64,000 nt of DNA. Origin: an uncultured Pelagibacteraceae bacterium. Its GTDB lineage: Bacteria > Pseudomonadota > Alphaproteobacteria > Pelagibacterales > Pelagibacteraceae. The notes under the pieces were generated by a model that saw only the letters and a list, made by a program, of their open reading frames with translations, searched no databases and had not been told where the DNA came from. How positions within the stretch are numbered: the stretch's first letter is position 1; every line of letters begins with the position of its first letter. The position numbers and the translations under genes are program-made. Below, piece after piece: positions 35,493 to 44,007 of this stretch. Location of the stretch: assembly GCA_902622545.1 (NCBI GenBank), contig CACNQD010000002.1, positions 124,001 through 188,000 on the forward strand, given 5' to 3'.

Positions 35493-36362
35493 TTATTTAA
35501 TGATTTTTACATCAAAAATATTCTTAATTGAGTTTTTATAATCCTCTAAATTTTCCCTCTTAGAGACTACAAATACTGACAAATTGAATAAAATTATTAG
35601 TAAAATAGGTATTAATGTAATTACCGAAATTTTTTCATAAATTAAAAAAAGGTATATAAAAAAAAATAGTATTGATCTAATTAAAACACTAATCTTAAAA
35701 ACTGCTATTATCGATAAAGAGTGAATTATAAGGTTCTTAAAACTCATTTTAGACGGTCCAAAGTATCTTGTGCCTCTTTCTGAGGGTACTCCAATTTTAA
35801 TTGTAGAGATTTTTGATAAGGATCCTGAAAAACTACTCCAAGTGGCCTTTTCGTTGATCATACTTTTTACTACTTCTTTTGGAAGGCAAGTAAAATTTCC
35901 AAACTTAATAGATCTTCCTGTAAAGGTAAGAGTAATTAATTTGTGTAAAAAATAACAAGATCTAAAAAAAATTCCTTCTGATCTTTTTACCCTTTCACAA
36001 ACTATTGGTAAATCAGCCTCAGGTTCAATTTTATTTATTAAATCTTTTATTTCCTCAGGTCTATCTTCGCCATCTGAGTCCATAGGTATAATGTAATCAA
36101 AATTATCATTTTCCAAAATAAATTTTAGACCAATTGCGATAGATCTAGCATGACCAACATTTTCTTTTAAATTTATAACTTTAATAGAATTTATTTTTGA
36201 GTAACTAGAAAAACTTTCAGGAATCTTTTCAGTTGATCCATCATTTATAACTACAACAGAGATAATGTGATCTATATCACTAATAACATGGTTAATATTT
36301 TCAAGAAGCTTAAGCAGGGATTCCCAATCGTTATAAAGAGGTATTAATACTTTAATTTTCAT
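35493..36362 (-). CDS. membrane-anchored family 2 glycosyltransferase
   Basis: A 289-aa protein with an N-terminal GT-A domain (KVLIPLYNDWESL, VVINDGSTE, MDSDGEDRPEE with the DxD-type motif) and two C-terminal transmembrane helices (about 222-268). This resembles enzymes that load a sugar onto a polyprenyl phosphate. It overlaps a 42-aa gene by ATGA, which in turn overlaps a GT39-type transferase, so the three form a tightly coupled unit. The product sugar is unknown. Confidence 0.88.
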   Translation of the reverse strand: MKIKVLIPLYNDWESLLKLLENINHVISDIDHIISVVVINDGSTEKIPESFSSYSKINSIKVINLKENVGHARSIAIGLKFILENDNFDYIIPMDSDGEDRPEEIKDLINKIEPEADLPIVCERVKRSEGIFFRSCYFLHKLITLTFTGRSIKFGNFTCLPKEVVKSMINEKATWSSFSGSLSKISTIKIGVPSERGTRYFGPSKMSFKNLIIHSLSIIAVFKISVLIRSILFFFIYLFLIYEKISVITLIPILLIILFNLSVFVVSKRENLEDYKNSIKNIFDVKIIK

Positions 36363-36487
36363 ATTGAATTAATTGAACTCAAAAATCTTATTAAGGATGC
36401 AAATATTCCATGCCCTGAAAATTCTATCACAGCAATTATAAAAATTATTAATATTAATTTTTTATTTTTTTCTATGAATTCATTCAT
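36359..36487 (-). CDS. 42-aa membrane peptide coupled to two glycosyltransferases
   Basis: A small gene too short for routine calling. It starts at ATG 36487 and ends TGA 36359, coding for 42 residues (starts MNEFIEKNKK, then a hydrophobic helix LILIIFIIAVIEFSG). Its ATG overlaps the stop of the upstream glycosyltransferase (ATGA), and its stop overlaps the ATG of the downstream one (ATGA). Two exact 4-nt couplings strongly suggest it is translated. Function not recognised; perhaps a small helper of the polyprenyl-sugar pathway. Confidence 0.75.
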   Translation of the reverse strand: MNEFIEKNKKLILIIFIIAVIEFSGHGIFASLIRFLSSINSI

Positions 36488-37806
36488 TTATTACCTAAAC
36501 ATATTCTATCTATACAAATATAAAAATTATAAGTATCTAGCTTATTTTGATCAATCTCCCCACCCCAAACTGGTCTAGTTTTTAAATGGTATGACAAATT
36601 TCCAGCATTCCATTCATTTCCTAAAACAACGTTTATTGGTTCTTTAAATTCTTTATTCCATCTCAATTGAACTTTATCTGCAATTTGTTTGCCAGGATAA
36701 TCGGTTCTTTTATTAGTTTCCGTTATTGAAACGTAAGCATATGTAATTGGGGATAAAAGAAATAAGATTAAAAATGATATCATAAAACTTTTATAATTTT
36801 GTTTTACAATGTATTTTTGGAAAACGTAAATCAATAAAGTTCCAAAAAATAAATAAAAAGGTGTCATCCACATTGTTCGTATTTTTGAACCCATTATCAT
36901 AGATGTAAAAAGAATTAAAAAAATTGGTAAAAGATTTATTGTTAATAAAAATAAAAGTTTTTTATCCTTTAAATTATAATTAATTTTAATTTTTTTTATG
37001 AGAAAATATAACATAACAAAAAATGGAGTTAATATTCCAATTTGTTTAAATATAAATATTACTGGATAAATAAGATGATTTAAAAAAGTTGAGCTGTCTA
37101 CACTTGATCTCGCTAGTCCATAAGTTATTGTAATAAAATCATTATTAAATAACCAGATAATATGTGGAATTAATAAAACTAAAAAAACTTCAACTGAAAT
37201 TAAATAATTAAAATGAAATTTTCTATCTTTTTTGAAAAATATTAAATAAATGAAAAGTATATCAATTGCTATTAGTAAATAAATAAATAGATATTTTGAT
37301 AAAAACCCACCAACTGCAAATACTCCAACAATAACACAATCTTTTAATTTAGGTATTTTTTGATTAAAGACTTTCCATGAATAATAAACTGTCAAAACCC
37401 AAAAAGGAATTTGGCAAACGTTCACGTTAAATTCGGGGGTCGTGAAATTGTAGAAATAAATACCCTCTAATAATAAAACAGATATAAGTGCTAAAATTTC
37501 ATTATTTAAAATTTCTTTACTAAATTGAAAAACGACAAAAAATGAAAAAATAATAAATATCTGACTAAGTAAGTAATATGCCCAATCATTAGAGCCAAAA
37601 ATATTGTAAAAAATTTCTACTATAAATGCGCTCATTGGAGGATGTTTATTAAAACCCCAATCTAAATTACTTCCCCAAGCTAAAGCTTCGATTGTATCGA
37701 GTGGAAGGTTGTTATTTGTTAAAGATGGAATCAGAGTCCATAAAATTAAATGGATTACCAAAAAAATATAAAAAAGATTTTTTATTTGCTTTTTATAAAT
37801 CACCAT
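36484..37806 (-). CDS. GT39/PMT-type (ArnT-like) membrane glycosyltransferase
   Basis: A 440-aa polytopic protein with about ten helices. The N-terminal periplasmic loop carries LPLDTIEALAWGSNLDWGFNKHPP, in which D-x-E and KHPP are conserved in the protein-mannosyltransferase/ArnT superfamily. These enzymes transfer a sugar from a polyprenyl-phosphate donor onto lipid or protein. The downstream family 2 glycosyltransferase could make that donor. It is first of a three-gene unit. Confidence 0.87.
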   Translation of the reverse strand: MVIYKKQIKNLFYIFLVIHLILWTLIPSLTNNNLPLDTIEALAWGSNLDWGFNKHPPMSAFIVEIFYNIFGSNDWAYYLLSQIFIIFSFFVVFQFSKEILNNEILALISVLLLEGIYFYNFTTPEFNVNVCQIPFWVLTVYYSWKVFNQKIPKLKDCVIVGVFAVGGFLSKYLFIYLLIAIDILFIYLIFFKKDRKFHFNYLISVEVFLVLLIPHIIWLFNNDFITITYGLARSSVDSSTFLNHLIYPVIFIFKQIGILTPFFVMLYFLIKKIKINYNLKDKKLLFLLTINLLPIFLILFTSMIMGSKIRTMWMTPFYLFFGTLLIYVFQKYIVKQNYKSFMISFLILFLLSPITYAYVSITETNKRTDYPGKQIADKVQLRWNKEFKEPINVVLGNEWNAGNLSYHLKTRPVWGGEIDQNKLDTYNFYICIDRICLGNK

Positions 37807-37884
37807 TTATTTGAATTTATACAATTAAACCTTGCTTGACACTACCTATTTGCTGAATATACTTCCAGCGTTTTAAAATAGATA

Positions 37885-38304
37885 ATGGTTAAAATTTCTA
37901 AAACTTACGTTCCAAAAGAATCAGAAAAGTATATGTGTGAAAAACATAAAGTATTTTTCAAAAATAAACTATTAGCTTGGAAAAAAGATTTGGTTAGATC
38001 AAATAATGAGGCTTTATATAATAGTTCCATGGATGATAACAGTACTTCTGCGGATATTGTAGACCAAGCTAGCTCTTACACAGATAAAAATGTTGAGATG
38101 AGAGCAATCAACAGACAAATAAAACTAATATCAAAAATAGACTCTGCTTTAAGAAAGATTAAAGACGGAACTTATGGATTTTGTGAAGAGACCGGAGAAC
38201 CAATCGGAATTAAAAGGCTTATAGCTAGACCAGTTGCAACTTTATCTATTGCTGCTCAAGAAAAACATGAAAAAGAGGAAAAAGTTTACGCAGATGATAT
38301 TTAA
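37885..38304 (+). CDS. dksA: DksA/TraR-family transcription factor
   Basis: A 139-aa RNA polymerase-binding regulator that works with ppGpp. It has a coiled-coil region (about 15-95) with DDNSTSADIVDQASSYTDKNVEM near the tip. The C-terminal zinc-finger remnant YGFCEETGEPIGIKRLIARP has one of the four usual cysteines, a form common in alphaproteobacteria as I recall. It ends convergent with the GST gene in a shared TTAA. No operon partner. Confidence 0.92.
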   Translation: MVKISKTYVPKESEKYMCEKHKVFFKNKLLAWKKDLVRSNNEALYNSSMDDNSTSADIVDQASSYTDKNVEMRAINRQIKLISKIDSALRKIKDGTYGFCEETGEPIGIKRLIARPVATLSIAAQEKHEKEEKVYADDI

Positions 38305-38921
38305 GGTTTTGGAATTTTTTCTCCTTTATTCAAATAATCGTATCCCTTTATAACAGCATCTCTCTCAGATATTTCTAAATACCATCTACAAAGATTTTCG
38401 TAATTTTTAAGTCCTATATCGTGCCAATCATGTCTTGCAATCCATGGGAAGGTTGCGATGTCTGCTATTGTGTAATGTTCCCCTGCAAGATATTTAGAAA
38501 CTGATAATCTTTCATCTAAATTTTTATAAATTGAAGTTGAAATTTTAAAATATCTTTTTTCGCCAAACTCACTTTTACCTGGATTATAATGATGAAATTG
38601 ATGATGTTGTCCAAGTATTGGTCCAACATATCCCATTTGAGCCATCAACCATTGTGTAATAATATTTTTATTATCAAAGTACTTTCCACTTTTTTCAGCA
38701 AGATATATAAGAATAGCTCCGGACTCAAAAACTACCTCATTATTATCGCTATCTTTAATTACTGGTATTTTACTAAATGGGCTAATCTTTTTAAAATCAG
38801 GATTAAATTGATCACCTTTATTTAAATCAATTGTATTTACATTATATTTATATCCAATTTCCTCTAACATAATTGATATTTTTTTACCGTTGGGAGTATT
38901 GGCGGTATATAACTCAATCAC
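38301..38921 (-). CDS. nu-class glutathione S-transferase / disulfide reductase (YfcG-like)
   Basis: A 206-aa GST. The N-terminal thioredoxin-like domain starts MIELYTANTPNGKKISIMLEE; the T-P-N-G motif replaces a catalytic Tyr or Ser in YfcG/YghU enzymes, which reduce disulfides with glutathione. FESGAILIYLAEKSG is the glutathione-binding segment, and the helical C-domain contains YTIADIATFPWIARHDW. It overlaps the ferredoxin reductase gene by 8 nt, forming a redox operon. Confidence 0.9.
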   Translation of the reverse strand: MIELYTANTPNGKKISIMLEEIGYKYNVNTIDLNKGDQFNPDFKKISPFSKIPVIKDSDNNEVVFESGAILIYLAEKSGKYFDNKNIITQWLMAQMGYVGPILGQHHQFHHYNPGKSEFGEKRYFKISTSIYKNLDERLSVSKYLAGEHYTIADIATFPWIARHDWHDIGLKNYENLCRWYLEISERDAVIKGYDYLNKGEKIPKP

Positions 38922-39933
38922 TTTTTACACCAAGCCTATCTTTTATAGTTTTTGAAGATGTGGTGAATTCAAATCTATATTTTTCATTTGGTCTTGCTAG
39001 TTTAAAACAAGCTCTTGCAGCTAAAGCACCTTCGTGAAAACCAGATAAAATAAGTTTCAATTTGCCAGGGTAAGTACATATATCACCAACGGCGTATATG
39101 CCTTTTTGATTTGTTTCAAATTTTTCCGTATCTACTTCAATAGTTTTTTTATTAAGATTTAGTCCCCAATTTGCAATTGGCCCAAGCTGCATAATTAATC
39201 CAAAAAAGCCAAGTATGTAATCTGTTTTAAATGTTTTAATCTCTTTATTTTCATGAGTAATTTCTACACTTTCTAAATTACCTGATCCCTTTACTCCACT
39301 TATTTGATACTTAGTAAATAAATTAATTTTTCCTGATTTTGCTAGATCATGAATTTTATCTACTGTTGCTTTAGCCCCTCTAAATTCATCTCTTCTATGA
39401 ATTAAGTTAACTTTTGAAGTTTTAGAAAGTTCTACTGCCCAATCGAGTGCACTATCACCACCACCAAAGATAGTGACAGTTTTTCCCTCAAATATTTTTT
39501 TATCTTTTATGGAATAAAATATAGACTTATTTTCAAACTGTTCACATTCTTTTAAAGAAAATTTTCTTGGCTCAAAAGAACCAACGCCACCAGCAATAAT
39601 AACATTGGGAGTGCTAAATTTTGTACCGTTACTAGTTTTAACTTCCCAATTATTTTTATCTTTTTTTACTTCATCAACTCGTTCATTTAAATGAAATTTT
39701 ATTTTGAAAGGCTCAAGTTGTTTAATTAAATTTTGCGTTAGCTCTTCTCCAGTACATTCGGGTATTGCTGGAATATCATAAATAGGTTTATCTGGATAAA
39801 GTTCTATACATTGACCACCAATTTTATCTAAGTTGTCGACTATCTGACAATCCAACCCAATTATTTTTAATTGATGTGCTGTAAACAATCCTGTTGGACC
39901 TGCTCCAATTATTAAAGCGTCTGTTTTTATCAT
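38914..39933 (-). CDS. ferredoxin-NADP+ reductase, thioredoxin-reductase type
   Basis: A 339-aa flavoprotein moving electrons between NADPH and ferredoxin. The FAD motif GAGPTGLFTAHQ is at the N-terminus, IFGGGDSALDWA is the NADPH motif, and KGIYAVGDICTYPGKLKL is the second FAD motif. No CxxC redox pair is present, which separates it from thioredoxin reductase. Its ATG overlaps the ferredoxin stop by one base, so the two are translationally coupled partners. Confidence 0.93.
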   Translation of the reverse strand: MIKTDALIIGAGPTGLFTAHQLKIIGLDCQIVDNLDKIGGQCIELYPDKPIYDIPAIPECTGEELTQNLIKQLEPFKIKFHLNERVDEVKKDKNNWEVKTSNGTKFSTPNVIIAGGVGSFEPRKFSLKECEQFENKSIFYSIKDKKIFEGKTVTIFGGGDSALDWAVELSKTSKVNLIHRRDEFRGAKATVDKIHDLAKSGKINLFTKYQISGVKGSGNLESVEITHENKEIKTFKTDYILGFFGLIMQLGPIANWGLNLNKKTIEVDTEKFETNQKGIYAVGDICTYPGKLKLILSGFHEGALAARACFKLARPNEKYRFEFTTSSKTIKDRLGVKSD

Positions 39934-40253
39934 TAAACTTGTTTCTCAGGTAAGTAAACTATTAAACCTTCTGTTTTATCAGAGACAATTATTTGACAAC
40001 TCAGTCTACTGTTTTTTTTTGGTTCGTAGGCCTGATCAATCATATCATCTTCGCCTTCACTTTTTTCATTTAATTTATTGTACCAATCATCTTTGACATA
40101 AACATGACAAGTAGCACAAGCCATACCGCCTCCGCAATCAGCATCAATTCCAGGAATATCATTTTGAACAGCGCCTTCCATTACTGTCAATCCATTCTGA
40201 ACATCTATAGTGTGCTCTTTACCATTGTGCTCTATGTATGTAATCTTTGTCAT
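39933..40253 (-). CDS. 2Fe-2S ferredoxin, adrenodoxin type
   Basis: A 106-aa electron carrier. Cluster ligands are C40, C46, C49 ([14 protein letters not shown]) and C86 (SRLSCQIIV), spaced as in adrenodoxin/Isc-type ferredoxins. It lies immediately upstream of its likely reductase and downstream of the proteorhodopsin terminator. Possible uses are P450, lipoate or carotenoid oxygenation steps; the sequence alone does not decide. Confidence 0.95.
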   Translation of the reverse strand: MTKITYIEHNGKEHTIDVQNGLTVMEGAVQNDIPGIDADCGGGMACATCHVYVKDDWYNKLNEKSEGEDDMIDQAYEPKKNSRLSCQIIVSDKTEGLIVYLPEKQV

Positions 40254-40271
40254 TTATTTATATATAGGTAT

Positions 40272-40310
40272 AAAAAAAAATAGGGCAAGTATTTCTACTT
40301 GCCCTATTTT
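40272..40310 (-). terminator. intrinsic terminator after proteorhodopsin
   Basis: An 11-bp perfect stem TAGGGCAAGTA / TACTTGCCCTA (40281-40291 and 40296-40306) with a TTTC loop. On the minus strand it is followed by a run of nine T. It separates the highly expressed opsin from ferredoxin; the A/T runs on both sides would let it act in both directions. Confidence 0.92.
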
Positions 40311-40334
40311 AAATTTCAACTCGTTCGAAGTTTA

Positions 40335-41099
40335 TTACGCTCTTCTTCCAGAGTTTGCAACTGCACAAGACCAGATAATAATACCAAAAGCGATCTTATT
40401 AACGAAGTCTGCTAAGTTGTAAATTACGTTTAATGAGTTAGCATCTACACCACCTGTTAAGTATCCGAAGATATAACCTAGTGGGTAAATAGCCCAACCT
40501 ACAGTAACGATCATTCTTAAAGCGCTGAATGCTGTTACTAATGATTTGTTACCAGATTTAGCAGCAACTTTACCTGCTTCACCAGAAAAGATTTCATATA
40601 AAATGTAAATCCATCCAGCCATTCCGATTACAAAACCAAGAGTAGCGTTTATCATTCCTGCTTCTCCAAGATAACCACCAATTAACATCACTAAAGAACC
40701 GATTAAAATTCTCCAGAATATTCCTGTTGGTACTTTTTTAACTGCAGATAGAATTAGATAAAATTCTACTAACTGTAGTGGTACAGTAATTAACCAATCG
40801 ATGTATCTGTAAACAGTTGGAGTATCACCTGTTTCAACCCAAACCGCTCTCATGTACATATAGTGGATAAATGCAATACCTGTTACTAATCCAGCTACGT
40901 TTACTGATTTTCTCCACTGAGCACCGACGTTTGCTTGCTCCATAAAGAAAAATGCAGTAGCTGCCAACATACCCATTGAAATTAGCCAAAATGAAATACC
41001 TACGAAGTCATCTGTAGCTAGGAAGGCTGTTGCTGAGTTAGCTGCTGTAGTAGCTCCGAAAAGAACTAGCACTAAAGCTAACATTTTCATTGTTTTCAT
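40335..41099 (-). CDS. proteorhodopsin, blue-type (Gln at tuning position)
   Basis: A light-driven proton pump with seven helices. The 254-aa protein has a cleavable signal (first ~20 residues). Key sites are: proton acceptor D101 with H79 in contact, proton donor E112, and retinal Schiff-base lysine K235 (DFVNKIAFG). Position 109 in ITVPLQLVEF corresponds to residue 105 of the first described proteorhodopsin; Gln there goes with blue absorption. It has an SD-like AGAGGGAG and its own terminator, so it is probably monocistronic. Retinal synthesis genes are not in the window. Confidence 0.97.
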   Translation of the reverse strand: MKTMKMLALVLVLFGATTAANSATAFLATDDFVGISFWLISMGMLAATAFFFMEQANVGAQWRKSVNVAGLVTGIAFIHYMYMRAVWVETGDTPTVYRYIDWLITVPLQLVEFYLILSAVKKVPTGIFWRILIGSLVMLIGGYLGEAGMINATLGFVIGMAGWIYILYEIFSGEAGKVAAKSGNKSLVTAFSALRMIVTVGWAIYPLGYIFGYLTGGVDANSLNVIYNLADFVNKIAFGIIIWSCAVANSGRRA

Positions 41100-41130
41100 A
41101 AAAAACTCCCTCTTTAGTTAGTTTTTTTTA

Positions 41131-41164
41131 GTTTAAATTTAAACTACGGCTTTTATTCAAAGCC
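41131..41164 (-). promoter_or_regulatory. inverted repeats in the proteorhodopsin leader
   Basis: The 216-bp gap upstream of proteorhodopsin holds a 14-bp palindrome GTTTAAATTTAAAC (41131-41144) and a short hairpin GGCTTT / AAAGCC with 5-nt loop (41148-41164). These lie 32-65 bp before the ATG and could be a regulator site or mRNA-stabilising leader structure. No clear -35/-10 pair was found. The rest of the gap shows nothing identifiable. Confidence 0.4.
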
Positions 41165-41315
41165 AAAGTTGGGGTCTAAATATCAAATATAAAAGGGTAT
41201 TAGAAGTATAAATTTGAGCCTATTTTTGTTGATTTTACTAGGTTTTTGAAATTTAATACAACTTATAGATACATAAAGGCCAATTTTAACTAATTATGAA
41301 TCAATTTTAATAAAA

Positions 41316-43208
41316 ATGGATTTTAAAGACTTATATCAAAAATCTATAAGTAAACCTGAGGAATTCTGGAGAGAAATTTCAAATGATATCTTCTGGTTTA
41401 AGAAACCAACAAAAATATTAAATAATACAAAACCCCCTTTCTATAAGTGGTTTGAAGACGGAATTACAAATAGCTGTTACAACGCTCTAGATATTCACAT
41501 TGATGAAGGTAGAGGCGATAAAACAGCCTTAATTTATGACAGTCCTATAACAGGTAGTAAAGCTAAATTCACTTTTAAAGAGCTAAAAAATAAAGTTTCA
41601 AAGTTTGCAGGTGCATTATCAAATCAAGGGGTTAGAAAAGGTGATCGAGTAATCATTTATATGCCAATGGTACCAGAGGCGGTAGTTGCGATGCTTGCCT
41701 GTGGAAGAATTGGAGCAATTCACTCTGTCGTATTCGGGGGATTTGCATCAAACGAGTTAGCAAGCAGAATTGATGATAGCAAAGCAAAGGTATTGGTAAC
41801 CGCTTCTTGCGGTTTTGAACCAGGTCGAACAGTAGAATATCGACCTCTTGTGGATGGAGCGTTAAAGCTTGCAAAGCATAAAGTAGAAAAGGTTATTTGT
41901 TTTCAAAGACAAGGTCATGAAATCAAACTTAATGCTCCATTAGAGATAAGTTGGGAAGAGTCTTTATTAAATGCTCAGGATACGGACTGTGTAGAGATGG
42001 GTTCAAATGAGTTTGCATATATTTTATATACGTCCGGTACTACCGGAGTGCCAAAAGGTATTGTGCGAGATATTGGGGGTCACATAGTGGCTCTAAAATG
42101 GACTATGAAAAATATTTATAATATCGATGTTAACGACGTATGGTGGTCAGCAAGTGATATTGGTTGGATTGTTGGTCACTCTTACATTGTATACGCACCA
42201 TTATTTAAAGGTTGTACAACTGTTCTTTTTGAGGGAAAACCAGTGGGAACTCCCGATGCTGGAGTATTTTGGAGAGTAATATCAGAATATAAAATCAAAT
42301 CTTTATTTACTGCTCCAACAGCGTTCAGAGCTATTAAAAAAGAGGACCCGGAGGGAAAATTTTTTTCAAAATATGATTTAAGTTCATTTCAATCTTTATT
42401 TTTGGCAGGAGAGAGAGCTGACCCTGACACAATTAAATGGGCAGAAAATTTATTGAAGGTACCTGTGATAGACCATTGGTGGCAAACGGAAACTAGCTGG
42501 GCTATTAGTTCTAATTGTACAGGTATTGAAATGCAAAATACAAAGTACGGTTCTGCTTGCAAAGCTGTGCCTGGTTATGATGTAAAAATTATTAAACCAG
42601 ATCAAACTTTAGCTAAACCTAATGAGATGGGAGATATAGTTATAAAATTACCTTTACCACCAGGAACATTTCCGACACTGTGGAATGCAGATAAAAGGTA
42701 CGAAGAAAATTATATGTCAAATTATAAGGGATATTATCAAACTTATGATGCAGGACATATTGATGAGGACGGGTATATTTGGATAATGTCTAGAACAGAT
42801 GATATAATAAACGTTGCAGGCCATAGATTGTCCACAGGACAAATTGAAGAAGTATTATCTGAACATCAGTCAGTTGCTGAATGTGCAGTTATTGGAATTA
42901 AAGATCAACTTAAAGGACAATTACCAATTGGATTAATAGCTTTAAAAGCTGGTGTTACAAAAGAAAACGAGGCTATCTCAAAAGAGTGTATTCAAATGGT
43001 AAGAGACAAAGTTGGGCCAGTTGCAGCTTTTAAAATAGCAATAGTTGTTAAAAGACTTCCAAAAACAAGGTCAGGTAAAGTATTAAGAGGAACTATAAGA
43101 AAAATTGCTGATAAAGAAGATTATAAAATGCCAGCAACTATTGATGATCCTGCTATTTTAACTGAGATAACTGAGGACTTAATAAAAAATAATATTCTTA
43201 AAATGTAA
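41316..43208 (+). CDS. prpE: propionyl-CoA synthetase (acetyl-CoA synthetase family)
   Basis: A 630-aa AMP-forming acyl-CoA ligase. It has AMP-binding motif LYTSGTTGVPKG, WWQTETSWAI, and the C-terminal TRSGKVLRGTIRKIA with the catalytic lysine that is acetylated in the family. Early segments such as ASCGFEPGRTVEYRPLVDGA favour PrpE over Acs. It would activate propionate or similar short acids. It is divergent from proteorhodopsin across a 216-bp gap. Confidence 0.88.
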   Translation: MDFKDLYQKSISKPEEFWREISNDIFWFKKPTKILNNTKPPFYKWFEDGITNSCYNALDIHIDEGRGDKTALIYDSPITGSKAKFTFKELKNKVSKFAGALSNQGVRKGDRVIIYMPMVPEAVVAMLACGRIGAIHSVVFGGFASNELASRIDDSKAKVLVTASCGFEPGRTVEYRPLVDGALKLAKHKVEKVICFQRQGHEIKLNAPLEISWEESLLNAQDTDCVEMGSNEFAYILYTSGTTGVPKGIVRDIGGHIVALKWTMKNIYNIDVNDVWWSASDIGWIVGHSYIVYAPLFKGCTTVLFEGKPVGTPDAGVFWRVISEYKIKSLFTAPTAFRAIKKEDPEGKFFSKYDLSSFQSLFLAGERADPDTIKWAENLLKVPVIDHWWQTETSWAISSNCTGIEMQNTKYGSACKAVPGYDVKIIKPDQTLAKPNEMGDIVIKLPLPPGTFPTLWNADKRYEENYMSNYKGYYQTYDAGHIDEDGYIWIMSRTDDIINVAGHRLSTGQIEEVLSEHQSVAECAVIGIKDQLKGQLPIGLIALKAGVTKENEAISKECIQMVRDKVGPVAAFKIAIVVKRLPKTRSGKVLRGTIRKIADKEDYKMPATIDDPAILTEITEDLIKNNILKM

Positions 43209-43234
43209 TTAAGACATAAGTAATAGGCTTAAAT

Positions 43235-44005
43235 TTGAAAACATCTGTTGTAATTGCCAACTATAATAACGAAAAATACATTGAACAATGTATTAACTCT
43301 TTAAAATCTCAAACTTATAAAGATACAGAAATAATTTTTTTTGATGATAATTCCTCAGATAATTCATTAGATGAAATTAAAAAATTTTCAAATGTCGTAG
43401 TTATAGAAAATAAAAAACAAACAAATCATGGATCTCTCAATCAACTAAATGCTTTTAGAAAGTCCATAAATCAAAGCACAGGTGAATTGATATTTTTTCT
43501 AGATAGCGATGACTATTTTCACGAAAAAAAGTTGGAAACAATTGTTAATTATTTCAAAAATAATGAAGAAACTAAAATCGCATTCGATCTTCCAATTAAT
43601 GTATATGAGAACTATAATTATTTAGAAAAAGGAAATAAAAATTTTTTAAAGACCTACTGGCCCTTCATTCACCCTACTAGTTGTATAACAATAAAAAAGG
43701 AAATTGTTAACGAATTATTTGCATCAATATCATCAAAAAATTTTGTTGATGTTTGGATGGATCTTAGGATTTGTTTATATGCACAATATATTTTAAAAAA
43801 TTTTAATAGAGTAAATGAAAATCTTACTTATTATAGAAAAACAGAGAATAATGTGTCTTCAAAATTTAAAAAATATAAAAAAAATTGGTGGAAACGCAGA
43901 AGTCAAGCTCACGAGTACTATCATTCTTTCTGTAAAAATAACGATATTAAGTTTAAGAAGAACCTAGACTATTTATTAACAAAATTTATTTGTTCATTGG
44001 TCTAA
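43235..44005 (+). CDS. family 2 glycosyltransferase
   Basis: A 256-aa GT-A protein: TSVVIANYNNEKYIEQCINSL at the start, FFDDNSSDNS, then FFLDSDDYFHEKKLE with the DxD motif. The TTG at 43235 is the only start giving a full GT2 N-terminus. No transmembrane helix. It lies 26 bp after prpE and 2 bp before an epimerase; the pair probably make a surface glycan. Very rich in Lys and Asn. Confidence 0.88.
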   Translation: MKTSVVIANYNNEKYIEQCINSLKSQTYKDTEIIFFDDNSSDNSLDEIKKFSNVVVIENKKQTNHGSLNQLNAFRKSINQSTGELIFFLDSDDYFHEKKLETIVNYFKNNEETKIAFDLPINVYENYNYLEKGNKNFLKTYWPFIHPTSCITIKKEIVNELFASISSKNFVDVWMDLRICLYAQYILKNFNRVNENLTYYRKTENNVSSKFKKYKKNWWKRRSQAHEYYHSFCKNNDIKFKKNLDYLLTKFICSLV

Positions 44006-44007
44006 AT

